64,000 nucleotides of DNA, from the NCBI GenBank assembly GCA_036936605.1, contig JAUPFV010000001.1, positions 171,262,386 through 171,326,385 on the forward strand, given 5' to 3'. Made by a program: the position numbers and the translations under genes. Positions 11,992-23,353 of this stretch are shown here, one piece after another (within the stretch, counting starts at the first letter, position 1; the number at the start of each line of letters is the position of its first letter). The notes below the pieces were generated by a model. That model was not told the DNA's origin. It did no database searches and was given only the letters and a program-made list of their open reading frames with translations. Source of the DNA: Limnanthes douglasii subsp. nivea. Lineage: Eukaryota > Streptophyta > Magnoliopsida > Brassicales > Limnanthaceae.

Positions 11992-14387
11992 CTACTCCAA
12001 GTACATCCGGAGATGTTCGATATTCCAAAGGTGGGTCAAAACTCTTCCATCCTTGTCTTCTAGCCAATATGTTCCAGGTTTAAGCCTTTCAACTACCATA
12101 TAAGGTCCTTCCCAAGTCGGTGCAATTTGCCAAGCAGCTTCTCTTTAGTGTGTAAGAAGACTTTCCTCAATACCTTGTCCCCCGGCTGGAAATCTCTTCT
12201 TTTAACTCTAGAAGCAAATCTGGTTCTCATCAAACCCTGATAGTCTGCAGCTCTAAGGTGAGCTTTAACTCGTCTTTCTTCTACTAGGTCGAGCTGATTT
12301 CTGATTGCCACTTCGTTAGCGCATTCAAAGAAGTTGTTAACATGAAATGATGGGAGAGTTGCTTCTATAGGAGCTATTGCATCCATCCCATAGACCAAAG
12401 CAAAGGGTGACTCCTGTGTTGCAGCCCCAGGTGTTGTCCGATAGGCCCACAAAACTTCTTATAAATAGCTAGGCCACTTCCTAGCAGCCCCTTCCAAATT
12501 CTTCTTTAAATCGGACAGTATAGTTCTGTTAGCTACTTCAACCTGACCATTTGCTTATGGGTGGAAAGGTGAAGAGAAACAATGTTGTATACCCCTTGAG
12601 GCACAGAAACTCTCCATTTCCTTATTGTCGAACTGTGGCCCATTATCTGTCGTTATCTTTTGGGGAACACCAAATCTGCAGCAAATGTTGGATAAAATGA
12701 ATTTTATAACGGCTTTTGATGTTGTTCCTGCCAGAGGGGCTGCTTCAATCCACTTCGAAAAGTAATCGATTGCAACAATTATAGTTTTGCGCCCTCCGGA
12801 CGCCATAGGAAGAGGCCCCACTAAATCCAACCCCCATTGAGCAAAAGGTATAGGCTCAGAGATTGACTCTAAAGGAATGGATGGGACATGAATTTCGTTG
12901 CTGTATCTCTGGAATGGGTCACACCTTCTCACCAGCTCTTTAGCATCCTGCATGATAGATGGCCAATAGTAGCCAGCCAGTAAAACTCTCCTTGTTAGAG
13001 CCCTGAATCCACAATGAGCTGATCCCTCGCCATCATGCAACTCGGAGAGGACTACTTGAGATTCATCATCCCACAAACAGCGCAGAAGAGGTTTATTGTA
13101 AGACTTTTTATACAGAATGTCTCTCAGTATGATAAAACCACGAGCCTTGTGTTTCAGTTTTCTTGCCAGTGATTTATCCGGAGGCACGATGCCATCAGAG
13201 AGGTATTGTAGGAGAGGAAATCTCCAATCCTGAAATTGTTTCACCTGTACTTCAAAAATTTCTTCTTCTTTTCCCATATTAAGTTGAATGGAGGGGCTCT
13301 CCAGCACATGGATCCATGGATACGACTCAGTGTATGCTATGGTTGCCAATGAATCTGCCAACTCATTTTCTGTCAGGGGTATATGTTCATAAATACTGCT
13401 TTTAAACTTGAGTGCTTCATTTTTAAGAAGAAGTAAATACTTCACTAGCTGCTCCTTTTTAGCCTCAGATTGACCTTGGGCATGGTGGATAAGAAGCTGG
13501 GAGTCACTCAATAACTTGACCCTCTTAGCCCCACAAATAAGAGCTAACTTCAAACCACCTATAGCTGCCTCGTACTCGGACTCATTATTGGAAGCCCTGA
13601 AAGCAAAGCATATAGCCTGGTACATTTTATCACCATATGGAGAAGTCAAGCACACCCCTACCTTTTTGTCTTTCACCTCAGTAGTCTGCTCTAAATCTCT
13701 ATCAGAGTGGAATTTAACTAAAAAATCAACCACAGCTTGGGCTTTGACTGCTGTTCGGGGAGCAAAATCTATATCGAAATACCCCAATTCTACCGACCAC
13801 TTAGTCATCCTACTTGAGATGTCTGCCTTTTGGAGACCATTCTTCAAAGGAAACGACGTTCAGACGATAATAGGATGAGCCTGGAAATAAGGCCTCATCT
13901 TTCTTGCAGCTATCACCAGGGCCAATGCTAATTTTTCAAGTTTCAAATAACGTCTTTCTGCATCTATCAAGCTTTTGCTGATGTGGTACACTCGATGGGG
14001 GTAATTATCTACTTCTCTCACTAACACAGCACTGATGGCACAACTTGAAACTGCCAAATATACGAAGAGTGTCTCTCCATTAACTGGTTTAAATAAGGTT
14101 TTGGGAGAGGACAGATGCTTCTTGATTTCATTGAAAGCCTCATCACACTGTGAGGTCCAATCAAATCCCTTCGCACCCTTCAAGGTTTGTAAAAACGGGG
14201 CGCATCTGTCCAAAGACCTTGAGATAAATATGTTTAAAGCAGCTATCCTCCCTGTTAATCTTTGTACGTCTTTAATATTTCGAGGAGGCTCCATTTGAAA
14301 TAGAGAATTAAGCTGGTCCGGATCAGGCTGTATCCCTTGCTCACTTTTTATATAACCTAGGAACTTCCCGGATTGCACTCCGAACAC
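11992..14387 (-). pseudogene. Element A pol remnant: RT C-terminus, RNase H, integrase
   Basis: One frame carries the region from 14387 down to about 12093, broken by stops near 13860 (Arg in B), 12555 (CAA to TAA after FSSPFHP) and 12453 (CAA to TAA), then by a frameshift near 12130. It begins only at GKFLGYIKSEQGI, downstream of the RT active site. RNase H lacks about 20 residues around the first catalytic Asp (B has VRTDSGSS there; A runs DKKVGVCL). Integrase keeps the HHCC zinc finger, GLDLVG and TTDNGPQF, so the second catalytic Asp is intact here, unlike in B. The product ends with WNIEHLRMYLE at 11992, as in B. Confidence 0.88.
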
Positions 14388-14457
14388 ACATCGCTGCTAG
14401 AGGATAAGGATTCTTTTTAGTTCGACCTTCATCGCTGCTAGAGGATAAGGATTCTTC
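14388..14457 (-). repeat. Deletion junction with local duplication in element A
   Basis: The word atcgctgctagaggataagg plus attct occurs twice, at about 14390-14415 and 14432-14457, separated by ttttagttcgaccttc. In B it occurs once (about 33843). The left copy abuts pol sequence that in B lies 2.8 kb away. The ttctttttagtt shared at the junction suggests a template switch during reverse transcription. Confidence 0.7.
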
Positions 14458-14820
14458 AACTCCCTCATCATCCGAAGAGCTATCACAAGACTCTGAGTCA
14501 GAACTCTCCACTAGCTTAGACCGGTGAGACTTTTTGGAGCTAGCATGAGTCTTTTTGGTACTCACATGAGTGTTTGAAGGCTCATGCTCTCTAGGGTTAT
14601 CGGTGTGATGAGCAACCGGTGCTTTTGATTTTTCTTTCATGCCCATCTTAGCCTTTTCCGCCCTCAGAGCTTCTATCTCGCCTTTTAGCCTATCGCGCTC
14701 CTCGATAGTGTATTCATCGTTTTCACCCACCACTTCGAGCAAAGCTGGTGGCACTTCCGGGGCGTCCGGATTCATTCGGACTGACTTTTCTTGTTGGTTT
14801 CGAATGCTCGATTCAGACAC
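14388..14820 (-). pseudogene. Element A gag N-terminal fragment
   Basis: Encodes about 145 residues matching the N-terminus of B gag: NPDAPEVPPALLEVVGE, an acidic/basic heptad stretch (IEERDRLKGEIEALRAEK), then Ser-rich EESLSSSSDEG. It is a low-complexity, probably coiled N-terminal arm. After the duplicated junction it runs into pol in the wrong frame and stops at 14341. The capsid, zinc-binding and protease parts are deleted. Confidence 0.8.
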
Positions 14821-14825
14821 CTTCG

Positions 14826-14847
14826 TGCTCCCACTGTGGTCGCCAAT
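14826..14847 (-). promoter_or_regulatory. Primer-binding site of element A
   Basis: Directly inside the 5' LTR the element strand reads aat then tggcgaccacagtgggagc. A TGGCGAC-type site is usual for Tat/Ogre-like elements. B has tggcgacctcagtgggagc and C tgacgaccacagtggga. I do not assign the primer tRNA. Confidence 0.7.
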
Positions 14848-14848
14848 T

Positions 14849-15255
14849 TGGTGTGGTTAATTTTTGTCTGAAGGTAATTTAGTAATTTGTTTTAGAGTTT
14901 GTAAAGGTTGGTATGTATTTAATGTTTTGAGTAGAGAGTAGAGGGAGAATTAAGCAGCCTTGTTGCAGTTAATTTTCATTACCCATATTTAATGCAGGTG
15001 GTTGGGTATTTATACCCTTATATCTAGGCTTTATGGGTTTTCGGGTCAAGTTTAATGGACCCGGGTCATGTTTAAAGACACATGAGCTCTTAGTAGTGGA
15101 GCAAGTAGCTTAGTTAAGAAGTGTTTAGGTTTTTTAGTACTTTTGTCATAGTTCGAACAGTCCAATGGGCCAAGTGTTTGAAGTGGCCTGTCCGGTCTGG
15201 TGGCCTTGGTCTGATCTGTCTCTGTCCGGAGAGGAAGCAGTATTCGGACTCATCA
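14849..15255 (-). repeat. 5' LTR of element A
   Basis: 407 bp, TG...CA ends, about 96% identical by eye to 7690-8097. The LTR promoter TATA (tataaata on the element strand) is at 15007-15014. Confidence 0.92.
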
Positions 15256-15260
15256 AATGT
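15256..15260 (+). repeat. Element A target-site duplication, right (aatgt)
   Basis: Exact 5-bp match to 7685-7689, following the ...ctcatca end of the right LTR. Removing 7690-15260 restores a continuous LINE 3' UTR. Confidence 0.9.
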
Positions 15261-15536
15261 AATTATACTTATCTAACTAAGATCTTATTTATTGTTACAG
15301 GTATCCTCAGTACGGACTGGAGCCATGATTCAGGATTACGCCGCACTTGGAGTCCCCTCTCAGCTTCCTAATCACCCAGCATGATGTACGCTACGTTAGA
15401 TTTATTTGAGCTGCCACCCCTCTTTATTTGGCATCTTGCACTAGACCCCTACTTGAGTAGTTGTATTATTTCGGGGTATGCCCCAAGATTATGTATGAAC
15501 CTTTTTATTAAATTTAAGTTTTTTTCCCACAAAAAA
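15261..15536 (+). other. LINE-1 3' UTR and poly(A) tail
   Basis: This is the right-hand continuation of the LINE after element A. It is non-coding, includes a stretch near 15475-15515 ending in aacctttttatta, and closes with cccac followed by an A-run. The second copy of the target duplication (15537-15550) follows directly. Together with 7653-7689 it forms a 3' UTR of about 310 nt. Confidence 0.85.
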
Positions 15537-15550
15537 AAACTATATTACTT

Positions 15551-16085
15551 GTTATAGTATATTTATATATATTTTTAATTTTAAATTAGGAATTTTAATT
15601 GTGATATGACATATTTGTTATAAACACAAAATATTGATAAAGATAAGTTTCCAAATTTAATTTTAAAAATTCATGTTTTCGCGTCTAAAATACAATGAAC
15701 CTTAATACAATAACACCTGAAATGTAATGAGCTTTATAAATATCGCACCTATCGTGCAATAAAGCAATGATTAGTCACTCTCATTTTGTGATTGGATAAA
15801 ATTTCTTCATACATTCGGTACAAAATGTTGTGATATTATCGAGTTATGGATGTGGAATGCATAAAGTTCACCATTATTATGTACAAATTTTAGTGTTATA
15901 ATCATTTACTTCATGCGAAAAGACACAAATATAATCTAGATGTATCATCTTGCTTTTTATATTGATGTATTGTGATTTGTGATGACAATTAGATGTTGTA
16001 AGTGCCAGATGAACTCCGATGGTTGATGATCGATTCCACAAACGTGTTTATACACACGAGTTTTCATTAAAATCGGTTTAGATGC
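15551..16085. other. AT-rich spacer right of LINE-1, no gene
   Basis: A/T-rich DNA with no coding signal that I can support. It may include the decayed 5' part of the MULE relic that becomes recognisable from 16090. Confidence 0.5.
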
Positions 16086-16089
16086 ATGT

Positions 16090-18640
16090 GTTATGTGCGA
16101 AAGTATAAAAATAGGAATTATCATCATAATTACCCTTTATGATGATGATAAGTGTGAGAAATCTCTCAGATTATATTACAATTGTGAAAGGTACAACATT
16201 TTAAAACCAAAAACTAGTACAAATGGTGCGAAGAAAAGCAATTATATATATATAAAGAAATCGTTCGTTCTAGTTAGAGCATTTCCATTACATAAGCTAG
16301 GTTGTTATTGACGATTTTCCGCCGTTGACGGACAATACAACCATGCAATGATTATGCATTTCAAAGGTCACTCACGAGCAATGAGACTCAAATTGGACGA
16401 CTATGAATTAATTTGTAAGTTAACGTTAAGTGATTCTCGTCTGATGTAAATATATAAGCGTTCAAAGGGACATAACCTTTAGAATATATCAAGCATGTAC
16501 ACCATGTATAATATTTAGCAAAAGAAACATTTTATTGAATATACCAGTCAAACCAAAATGTAATACTTATTATCGAAAATGAAGGAACACGATTACTTTG
16601 TTTGGTATCAGAAAATAGTGGTCATCGAATTGTTTTTTAAGAATCCTATAAGTATTGATTTATTGTGCATATTCTCACTAGTACTTATAATGGATAGTAT
16701 TTACAAGACGACGAGGTATAAAATGTCATTGCTCAAAATTGTTGGCGTAACTCAACAAACTTGACATTTTTATTTGGATTTGTATTTATGAGTAAGGAAA
16801 ATTAAGTGCACTACATGTGGGATTTCAATATTTTACGTTCATCGATGTTATATAATATTTGTGCATTTCCAAATATTATTGTGACAAATCGAAAGTTATC
16901 ATTTATGCGAGCTATCAGAGACATGTTTCCAGATGCAATCCACATGTTATGCAAATGGAGCATACATAAGAATATTCTTACAAACATAAAAAAAAATGAT
17001 GGTTAAACGGACATAATATTTTACTTTTTCCAAATATTATGTATTATGTTATAAATTCTTGGATAACACCATGCGATAAAATAATTCTTAGTTACTTGAC
17101 CAACGATATTCAATATTTGGGCAACACAACAACCAACCGGTAAGTAATTTTCATTTATAAACTTACTTTTTAAAATAAAATAAATGTTATAATCATATTA
17201 TTTCTTTGGTACTTTATAGAGCCGATAGATTTCAGACGAGGCTAAAATGTTATAACGGTTCGAGGTAAATGAATTTTGGACTTTTATCGGTCAAAGTTAA
17301 AGTATTGTTTAATCTTCAACATTTGAAGATTTTTGAATCATTTGAGAGAAATAAGTTTAATATTAAACATTTATCCATTTGAATACTTACAAGGTTCATA
17401 ATCTACTTAGGCCTTGAATAATGTATGGAGGATTACCAACGGGCTAGAGATATATGTGTCGATAGAATAACATGTGGTTATATTATTAAAAAACATATAG
17501 GTTTCCTTGGGCATGTAAAATAACCATGATGGATAGATAGAATATATCCATTTTCTAAGCTTGAATATGATATATTTTGAAGAACTTGGATATCATTCCT
17601 CAAGATAAAACTGCATTTGAAGATGTTCTAGCAAAACAATTAGGAATAGGAGACAGATTTATCTGAATGTGTCAGTCATAAATTCAGAATCATATTATTA
17701 ATAAGGTGATAGACATATTTAATATCGGAATACGTAATGTGGTAGAGCATAAATAACCGGCTACTACTATAAGTATAAAAAAAATTCTCCAACTGATTGA
17801 CTAAACAAATCAGATCTTATTACAAATATGTCATTGACAAAACTAAGAGTGCTAGTGCGCCTAGTATGATAGGTAGCACAAAAAATAAACCAAGCCCATT
17901 ATTGGTACCTAAAGTTTATATATAAAGAACTAATACTCCAAATGATAAAAAGTATAAAAACCTAGTAAGTCAGTCATAGATGATTTATTGTACATGGATT
18001 GCATCATAGGTTTTTTTATATTTTTATTTCTACTGTGGAACATATTTTTTAGATGGACATTACGGTTGACAGAATGTTGCTAAAGTGATATACGTCGTTG
18101 AGGCTGATTTTCAGGAATGCGATAAGATTTGGTTATCAAATTAAATGAGAATTAATATTTTTGGTGGATATGTATGATACATAATAGGCTTTAAAGAAAA
18201 ACCTGTATGTGTTAACTTGGTTCAGAATTCATCCCACTGAGCGTAGATATTAGATGACATTGCGAGACATCGCAAATGTTACAGCCACTGAATATAGATG
18301 TGTGATATGCAGATTTGTATGGTTTCCATCCGCAAGATAAACCTATTAAAGAGATAGGAATTGCTTTCGTGCATGATGGTCATTTTGTATTAGTACGTAA
18401 ATCATTTAATTTATGTTATATTATGTTTATAATGTTTATCTAATTCTATATTATTTTGTTTAGGTTCATATGAAGTCAAATGAACCGATGACAGAATTAA
18501 CATCATTTGGACACACATCCGTAGTGAATCGATGCCAGAACTATACATCATACTACCTAATACACAACATATATTTACAAATCAAGCCACCAATATTGTT
18601 TGACAAAGACTCAAAAGTAACAGATTTGACCAAAGACGTG
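16090..18640 (+). pseudogene. MULE (Mutator-like) transposase relic with introns
   Basis: Fragments in order match a MuDR/FAR1-type protein. At 16093-16311 and then 16340-16445 there is a degenerate DNA-binding part (DGQYNHAMIMHFKGHSRAMRL). The transposase core at about 16806-17000 reads IIVTNRKLSFMRAIRDMFPDA then HMLCKW.IHKNIL, the MULE 'DRE/CxxW' block. At 17080-17139 the block PWITPCDK...YLGNTTTNR is followed by an 80-nt GT-AG intron (17140-17219) and ADRFQTRLK, the family's TTTNRxExxHxxLK motif. A later part (about 18260-18640; GIAFVHDGHFVLVHMK across a second intron, 18393-18463) resembles the C-terminal region of plant MULE proteins. Many stops; no terminal inverted repeats found. Confidence 0.8.
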
Positions 18641-19019
18641 TGATTTTTTATCATGCCAAATGTGATGTTTGATTATGTTTTTTTCTTTTCGAGCTTAATT
18701 ATGTAATATTGTATTATGCTGTTTTACTTTCAAAATAAATTACATAATATTTACTCTTTGTTTTATTGTGCTTTAATTTGTCTAGTTTACTCGAATAACA
18801 TAACTTATTATGATGAGAGATCTAATAACATACCTTATTAGGGTGAGTGATATAGTACTAGTTATTCATACTCATCATGTGTGGATATAATAAAATTCTA
18901 TGTAAATGAAACTGATATGCGTGTCGATAATTTATTCTTCCTTTTTTGGATTATGTCATATTTAATCAATATTATATAAATCAAGGCTTCATTTGTGGTG
19001 AAAACAACCCTAAGTTGTT
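18641..19019. other. AT-rich flank of element D, no gene
   Basis: Low-complexity A/T-rich sequence up to the element D target duplication. Nothing recognisable. Confidence 0.5.
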
Positions 19020-19024
19020 GACCT
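19020..19024 (+). repeat. Element D target-site duplication, left (gacct)
   Basis: gacct directly before the LTR and again at 46583-46587 directly after the right LTR. The pairing across 27.5 kb defines D as one element split by later insertions. Confidence 0.8.
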
Positions 19025-19385
19025 AGACGAGGATGGAAATATTCGAAGGGAAACATTGGGCGTGTGTTAATATTTTCTTTATTGTTAAAATGTAGTTAAC
19101 TTACTATTTAATTTTTTTTTATTTTCTTAATAAGCTCAATGTATTTTACCCTATAGGCTTGGCCCATAAGCATTTCGACCCATTAGGCCCATTAGGCTTA
19201 AATTTACTCTATAAATAGTTTATAAGAAAGTATTAATGAGGAAAGATAATATAATACTAAATCAGACTCTCTATGTCTTTAAGTATTAACTGAAGCAGCT
19301 CAATTATCTTTCTACTTTCACCCAAAAATTAACTCTTTATTCCTACTCTACAAAATAATCCTTCGAACCAAATTTATCCACATCA
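19025..19385 (+). repeat. 5' LTR of element D
   Basis: 361 bp, agacgaggatgg...ccacatca; the first base of the TG end has become A (the right copy starts TGACGAGG). The TATA box tataaata is at 19210-19217. Homologous to 46211-46582. Confidence 0.85.
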
Positions 19386-19387
19386 GA

Positions 19388-19405
19388 TTGGTGACCACAA
19401 TAGCC
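19388..19405 (+). promoter_or_regulatory. Primer-binding site of element D
   Basis: ttggtgaccacaatagcc follows the LTR end by two bases. It is the decayed form of the tggcgaccacagtgg site in A. Confidence 0.6.
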
Positions 19406-19931
19406 CAAAGAAACATCAAACTTAATGTTCAAAGAGAATCTGCAGAAGCGACACCCAAACAAGAAAATACAATGGTGATCCTCAAACAGTATAACAAGTT
19501 TGATGAAAATTAAGAGTATTTGAATCTCAATCTAGATCGTGGTCGAATAAATATAATATGTGAAAAAAGGGAAGGGTCTCTAAATTATGTTAATTATTTG
19601 AATCATTGACCGTTTGGAGGGGGGGGTACCATGAAATCTCTATTGAGTTGCTATAAAAAACATACAAGTAGTCAGCTTGGCTACATAGTTAAAGGGGGAA
19701 ATGTCTACTCATTTATATCATAATCTTACCTCGTTCATTGTGTTTGATGACGATGGTTTGAGAAATATTATTGGGCCACATGAGGATGCTGTGGTGATTA
19801 GGGTTGCAATTGAGGGAATAGAAATCCGAAGGATTTTGGTTAACACTGGCAGCTCAACTAATATTCTGTTTTTATCCACTAACAAATTGATAAAAAACGG
19901 TCTGTTATTCTATGATCGAATAGAATTATAG
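19400..19931 (+). pseudogene. Element D gag C-terminus and protease remnant
   Basis: Almost immediately after the PBS the sequence jumps to the gag C-terminal region (NTMVILKQYNKFDEN..EYLN, like NTMVIVERF in C), so about 1.5 kb of gag is deleted. The retropepsin-type protease at 19701-19931 (FDDDGLRNIIGPHEDAVV...) has LVNTGSST where the family has LVDTGSS: the catalytic Asp is Asn, which would abolish activity by itself. Stops are frequent. Confidence 0.8.
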
Positions 19932-22900
19932 TGGGATTTACAATAAGTTCTACAGATGTGGTAGGGGAATTCGAAGGATAAACTTTCTTTAAAAAGGACC
20001 ATTTAAAAACATTGTGAGAGTGCTATTTTAATGATTGACTATCCAGCTCATTACAACACTATCTTTGGTAGATATTGGCTATCAAGGATGAATATTGTTA
20101 CTTCAACAGTTTACAAATGCCTAAAATACGCGGTCAGAGTCTAGGTGAGAGTTGTTCGTAGTAGCCAAAAAATGGCTAGATAATGCTATATTACTACCCT
20201 TCCCCAAAGGTGTTGGAGAATGCGGTAACTAAGAAGGAATATCAATTACTAGAGCCCTCTTCGGATTCAAACAAGATAGATGATCTAAGAGAGACTCCTA
20301 GTGCAGCTATTCGAATTAAATAGGTTGAATTACACATTTTAATAGATAAGAAATGTGTTAAGATTTGAGCTAAGTTACCATCAGAGATAAAGGAAAAATT
20401 AATATAATTATTGTCTAAGATTTGCATTCTTTTTTCTTGGTGTAATAAGGATATAAAGGGCGTACCATCGAGCATTAGTTCTCATAAATTGGTTGTAGGA
20501 CCAGATGCGGGCCGTGTTATATACAGATAGCGCTTTCTGTACAAAAATTTGAAGTTATTGTTAAAGATGTAGACAGATTGACAAAAGCATGACATATTTT
20601 GAAATTTTAGTACCCAATATGGACTGCTAATCCGGTACTTGTAAAAAAAGAATGGTGAATGGAAAATATGCATTGATTTTACATACATAAACAAGGTTTG
20701 TCCGAAGTATTCTATCCATGTCCCCTGAATAGATCAGTTAATCGATTCTACTTCTGGAAATAAGTTGTTATCTTTCAGGGATGTGTTTGTTTGGTGTAAT
20801 CATATGCAGATGGATCCAAAATATCAAGATCACACTATATTCATCACAAACACGGGGTTGCATTTTTATAAGTTTATGCCCTTCGGTCTAAAGAATACTG
20901 GGTTACTTACCAGCGTCTAGTGAATAAAGATTTTGTTAGTCAGATTGGAAGAAATATTGAGGTTTATATCGATGATATCCTGATAAAAAAATTGAAGGAT
21001 GAGGATCACTTGCTTGCTCACAAAGAAACTTTCTCCAACTTGGAAGCTATCAATTTGAAGTTATATTTAGAGAAGTGCACATTCAGGGTATGATTCAGGA
21101 AATTCTTAGGGTATGTTATAAACAAGAAGTGAATTTAAGTTGAACCAATATAACTAAATGCATTGCTTGCCGTAGATCCTCCCAGATCCACCAAAGAGGT
21201 CCAAATATTGATAGGAGGGTGGCTGCATTAAAAATATTTATATCGAGGTCACTGGACAAGTGTGTGGTCCATTCTTTCAAGTTTTAAGGAATGCCAAAGA
21301 AATCAATTTGTCCGCCAATTGTGTTGTGGAATTTCTTAAGATCAAGAGGTATTTATCTTCACCCAAAACTTTATCCAAGCCAGTGATGGGAGAAAGGCTC
21401 TACATTTATTAAGCGTTATCTGACTATGCAATAAGTGTTGTTTTGGTTTGGGAAGTTGATAATTATCCTTGCACCATTTAATATGTTAGCAAGAGCTTGT
21501 TAAACACCGAAAATAGGTATCTGAAGTTGGAAAAGTAGCATTAGTTTTTTTTATCAGCCAAAAAAATAAGACCTTATTTTTTAGCATATTTCATTACTGT
21601 TTGAACCTCTTTTCCCCTAAAAAATATGATGCAAAAGCCAAATATGTCAAGTCAAATGATCAAGTGTTCAGTGGAGTTGGGGGATTATGAAATTAATTTC
21701 GCTCCTCGAACTACAATCAAAGCACAACCCGTAGCATATTTACTGGTTGGATTCCATTCAAAACGACTACATGTAGGATCCCTTAATGAAAAGCCTATGA
21801 AATAATGAGTAGCTTGAACATATAGAGGATCTAGTATATTGGGCTGTAAGGCTATAATTTACCTACTATCTCTCTTTGAAGATTTAATGTGCTAAACAAT
21901 ACATTTAAGGCATTGAATAATGAAGTTGATTATGAGACAACAATAGTTGAGCTAAGACTTGCCCAAATATGTGGCGCCAAAATAGTCTGATTGATAAGTG
22001 ACTCGCAATTACTCGTACATCATGCTCATGGAATATCCAAAGCAAAAAAAAGAAAAATTGATCAAATATTTACATCTATTTAGGGAAATATCTGCCTTCT
22101 TTAATTTTATAGAATATGAACATGTGCCAAGGGTTGAAAATACAATGGTTGATTCTTTAGCTACTATTACGTACTCCGAAAGGTATCCCTGGATTCTGAT
22201 ACAAGAGTGTTCTTTGATAGTAACGGACCTTGAAGTGCGGGTGAATGTTAAGGAAATGTTCCAAACATCCATAATTATAAGCCAGGATTTGAGGCATGAG
22301 CTCAAAGATTTTATTACTAAAGAAGTCTACCAATTGATAAAGTATTGGCCAAAAAGTTGAAGTTTAGAGCACATGGTTTTGTAGTCTTAAATGATGTCCT
22401 CTATACGAAATCCTTTCACATGCATTTGTTACGATGCCTTGGGTATAAAGAGTCCCATATAATTTTGTCCGAATTACATGAGGGGAAGGCTCTACTCATT
22501 GTGGTTATAAAACTTTAACCATAAGAGTTTTATTAACACGATATGTTTTGCCTTCCATCATGGCAGATACTAAAGAATTAGTTAAACAATATGATCCATA
22601 CCAAATACTCGGAAATGCAACACATGTGTCGGCAGTCCCAATGAAATAAATATTTGAAGAGATACCATTTGATAGATGAGGGCTTGATTTGGTGGGACCC
22701 TTACAAATGGCATCGAGAGGCTATCGAACTATTATATTAGTAGTTGATTATTTTTCTAAGTGGGTGGAAGTTGCACCACTCTCCAGAACTACATCTAAAT
22801 AAGCGATCGGGTTTATCTTCTCTAATATATGTTGAAGATTTGGGATCCCTAAAAGCATTACAACTGATAATGGCCCCAGTTTAAAAATACAAACATGAAA

Positions 22901-23345
22901 ATTCTGTTATAATACCAGAGGAATTTGATATTTGTTTCTTTATCCTTCCATTCTCAAGGCAATGGGAAAATAGAGGTTGTTAATATAAATATTTTGATGG
23001 GTCTAAAATATAATTTAGAGGGTGCAATAGGAAAGTGGCCAAATTACTTGCAAGAATTATTGTGGGCTTACCGCACCCCCCGAACCACTACTCAAGAATA
23101 TCCTTTTACTTTGGTCTATCGAATGGATGCAATAACACCAATTGAATCTACCCTCCCATCTTTATGAATTCAAAAAAACTGCGAAGAAGATAATAATATG
23201 GCTCTAAGAGTTTAGTTGGATTTGGTTAAAGAGAAAATAATCAAAGTTCACTTAAGAACTGTTCATCATCAAGGTTTAATGGGAAGCATGTATGCATCTA
23301 AAATTCGAAGAAGAGAGTTTCAAAGTGGGGGACATGTATTGAGGA
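19932..23345 (+). pseudogene. Element D pol remnant: RT, RNase H, integrase
   Basis: The order is collinear with B pol. RT: QMDPKYQDHT at about 20808, MPFGLKNTG at about 20876 and the catalytic YIDD at about 20964. RNase H: the region around 21640-22200 (SVELGDYEINFAPRT, ENTMVDSLATITYSERYPW). Integrase: a zinc-finger remnant at about 22460-22620, GLDLVGPLQMASRG at about 22680, ITTDNGP at about 22858 and GNGKIEVVN at about 22960. The longest open pieces are 21998-22360 (120 aa), 22925-23167 (80 aa) and 23216-23464 (82 aa). Stops and frameshifts occur throughout; no activity expected. Confidence 0.85.
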
Positions 23346-23353
23346 AAGTACTT

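Larger units (their letters stand above)
7690..15255 (-). mobile_element. Element A: internally deleted Tat/Ogre-like Ty3/gypsy retrotransposon
   Basis: Minus-strand LTR retrotransposon of about 7.57 kb. The 5' LTR is 14849-15255 and the 3' LTR 7690-8097; they differ by about 15 substitutions and one indel by eye (about 96% identical). Order in element direction: PBS, gag N-terminus, large deletion, RT C-terminus, RNase H, integrase, convergent spacer, antisense ORF (plus strand), PPT, 3' LTR. Relative to sister element B, about 2.8 kb is missing (rest of gag, protease and most of RT), so A cannot mobilise itself. It lies antisense to the host LINE. A and B share LTR family and internal sequence. 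Confidence 0.92.
460..15536 (+). mobile_element. LINE-1: full-length plant LINE split by gypsy element A
   Basis: A non-LTR retrotransposon running left to right: 5' UTR (460-625), ORF1 (626-4052), ORF2 (4075-7652) and 3' UTR (7653-7689, resumed at 15261) ending in an A-run at about 15531-15539. An 11-14 bp target duplication flanks the whole 15-kb block (446-459 and 15537-15550). Gypsy element A occupies 7690-15255, so the LINE proper is about 7.5 kb and evidently inserted with its full 5' end. Both ORFs carry many stops and frameshifts, so the copy is dead. The domain order (DUF4283-like, zinc knuckle, endonuclease, RT, zf-RVT) is the usual plant L1 arrangement. Confidence 0.92.
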
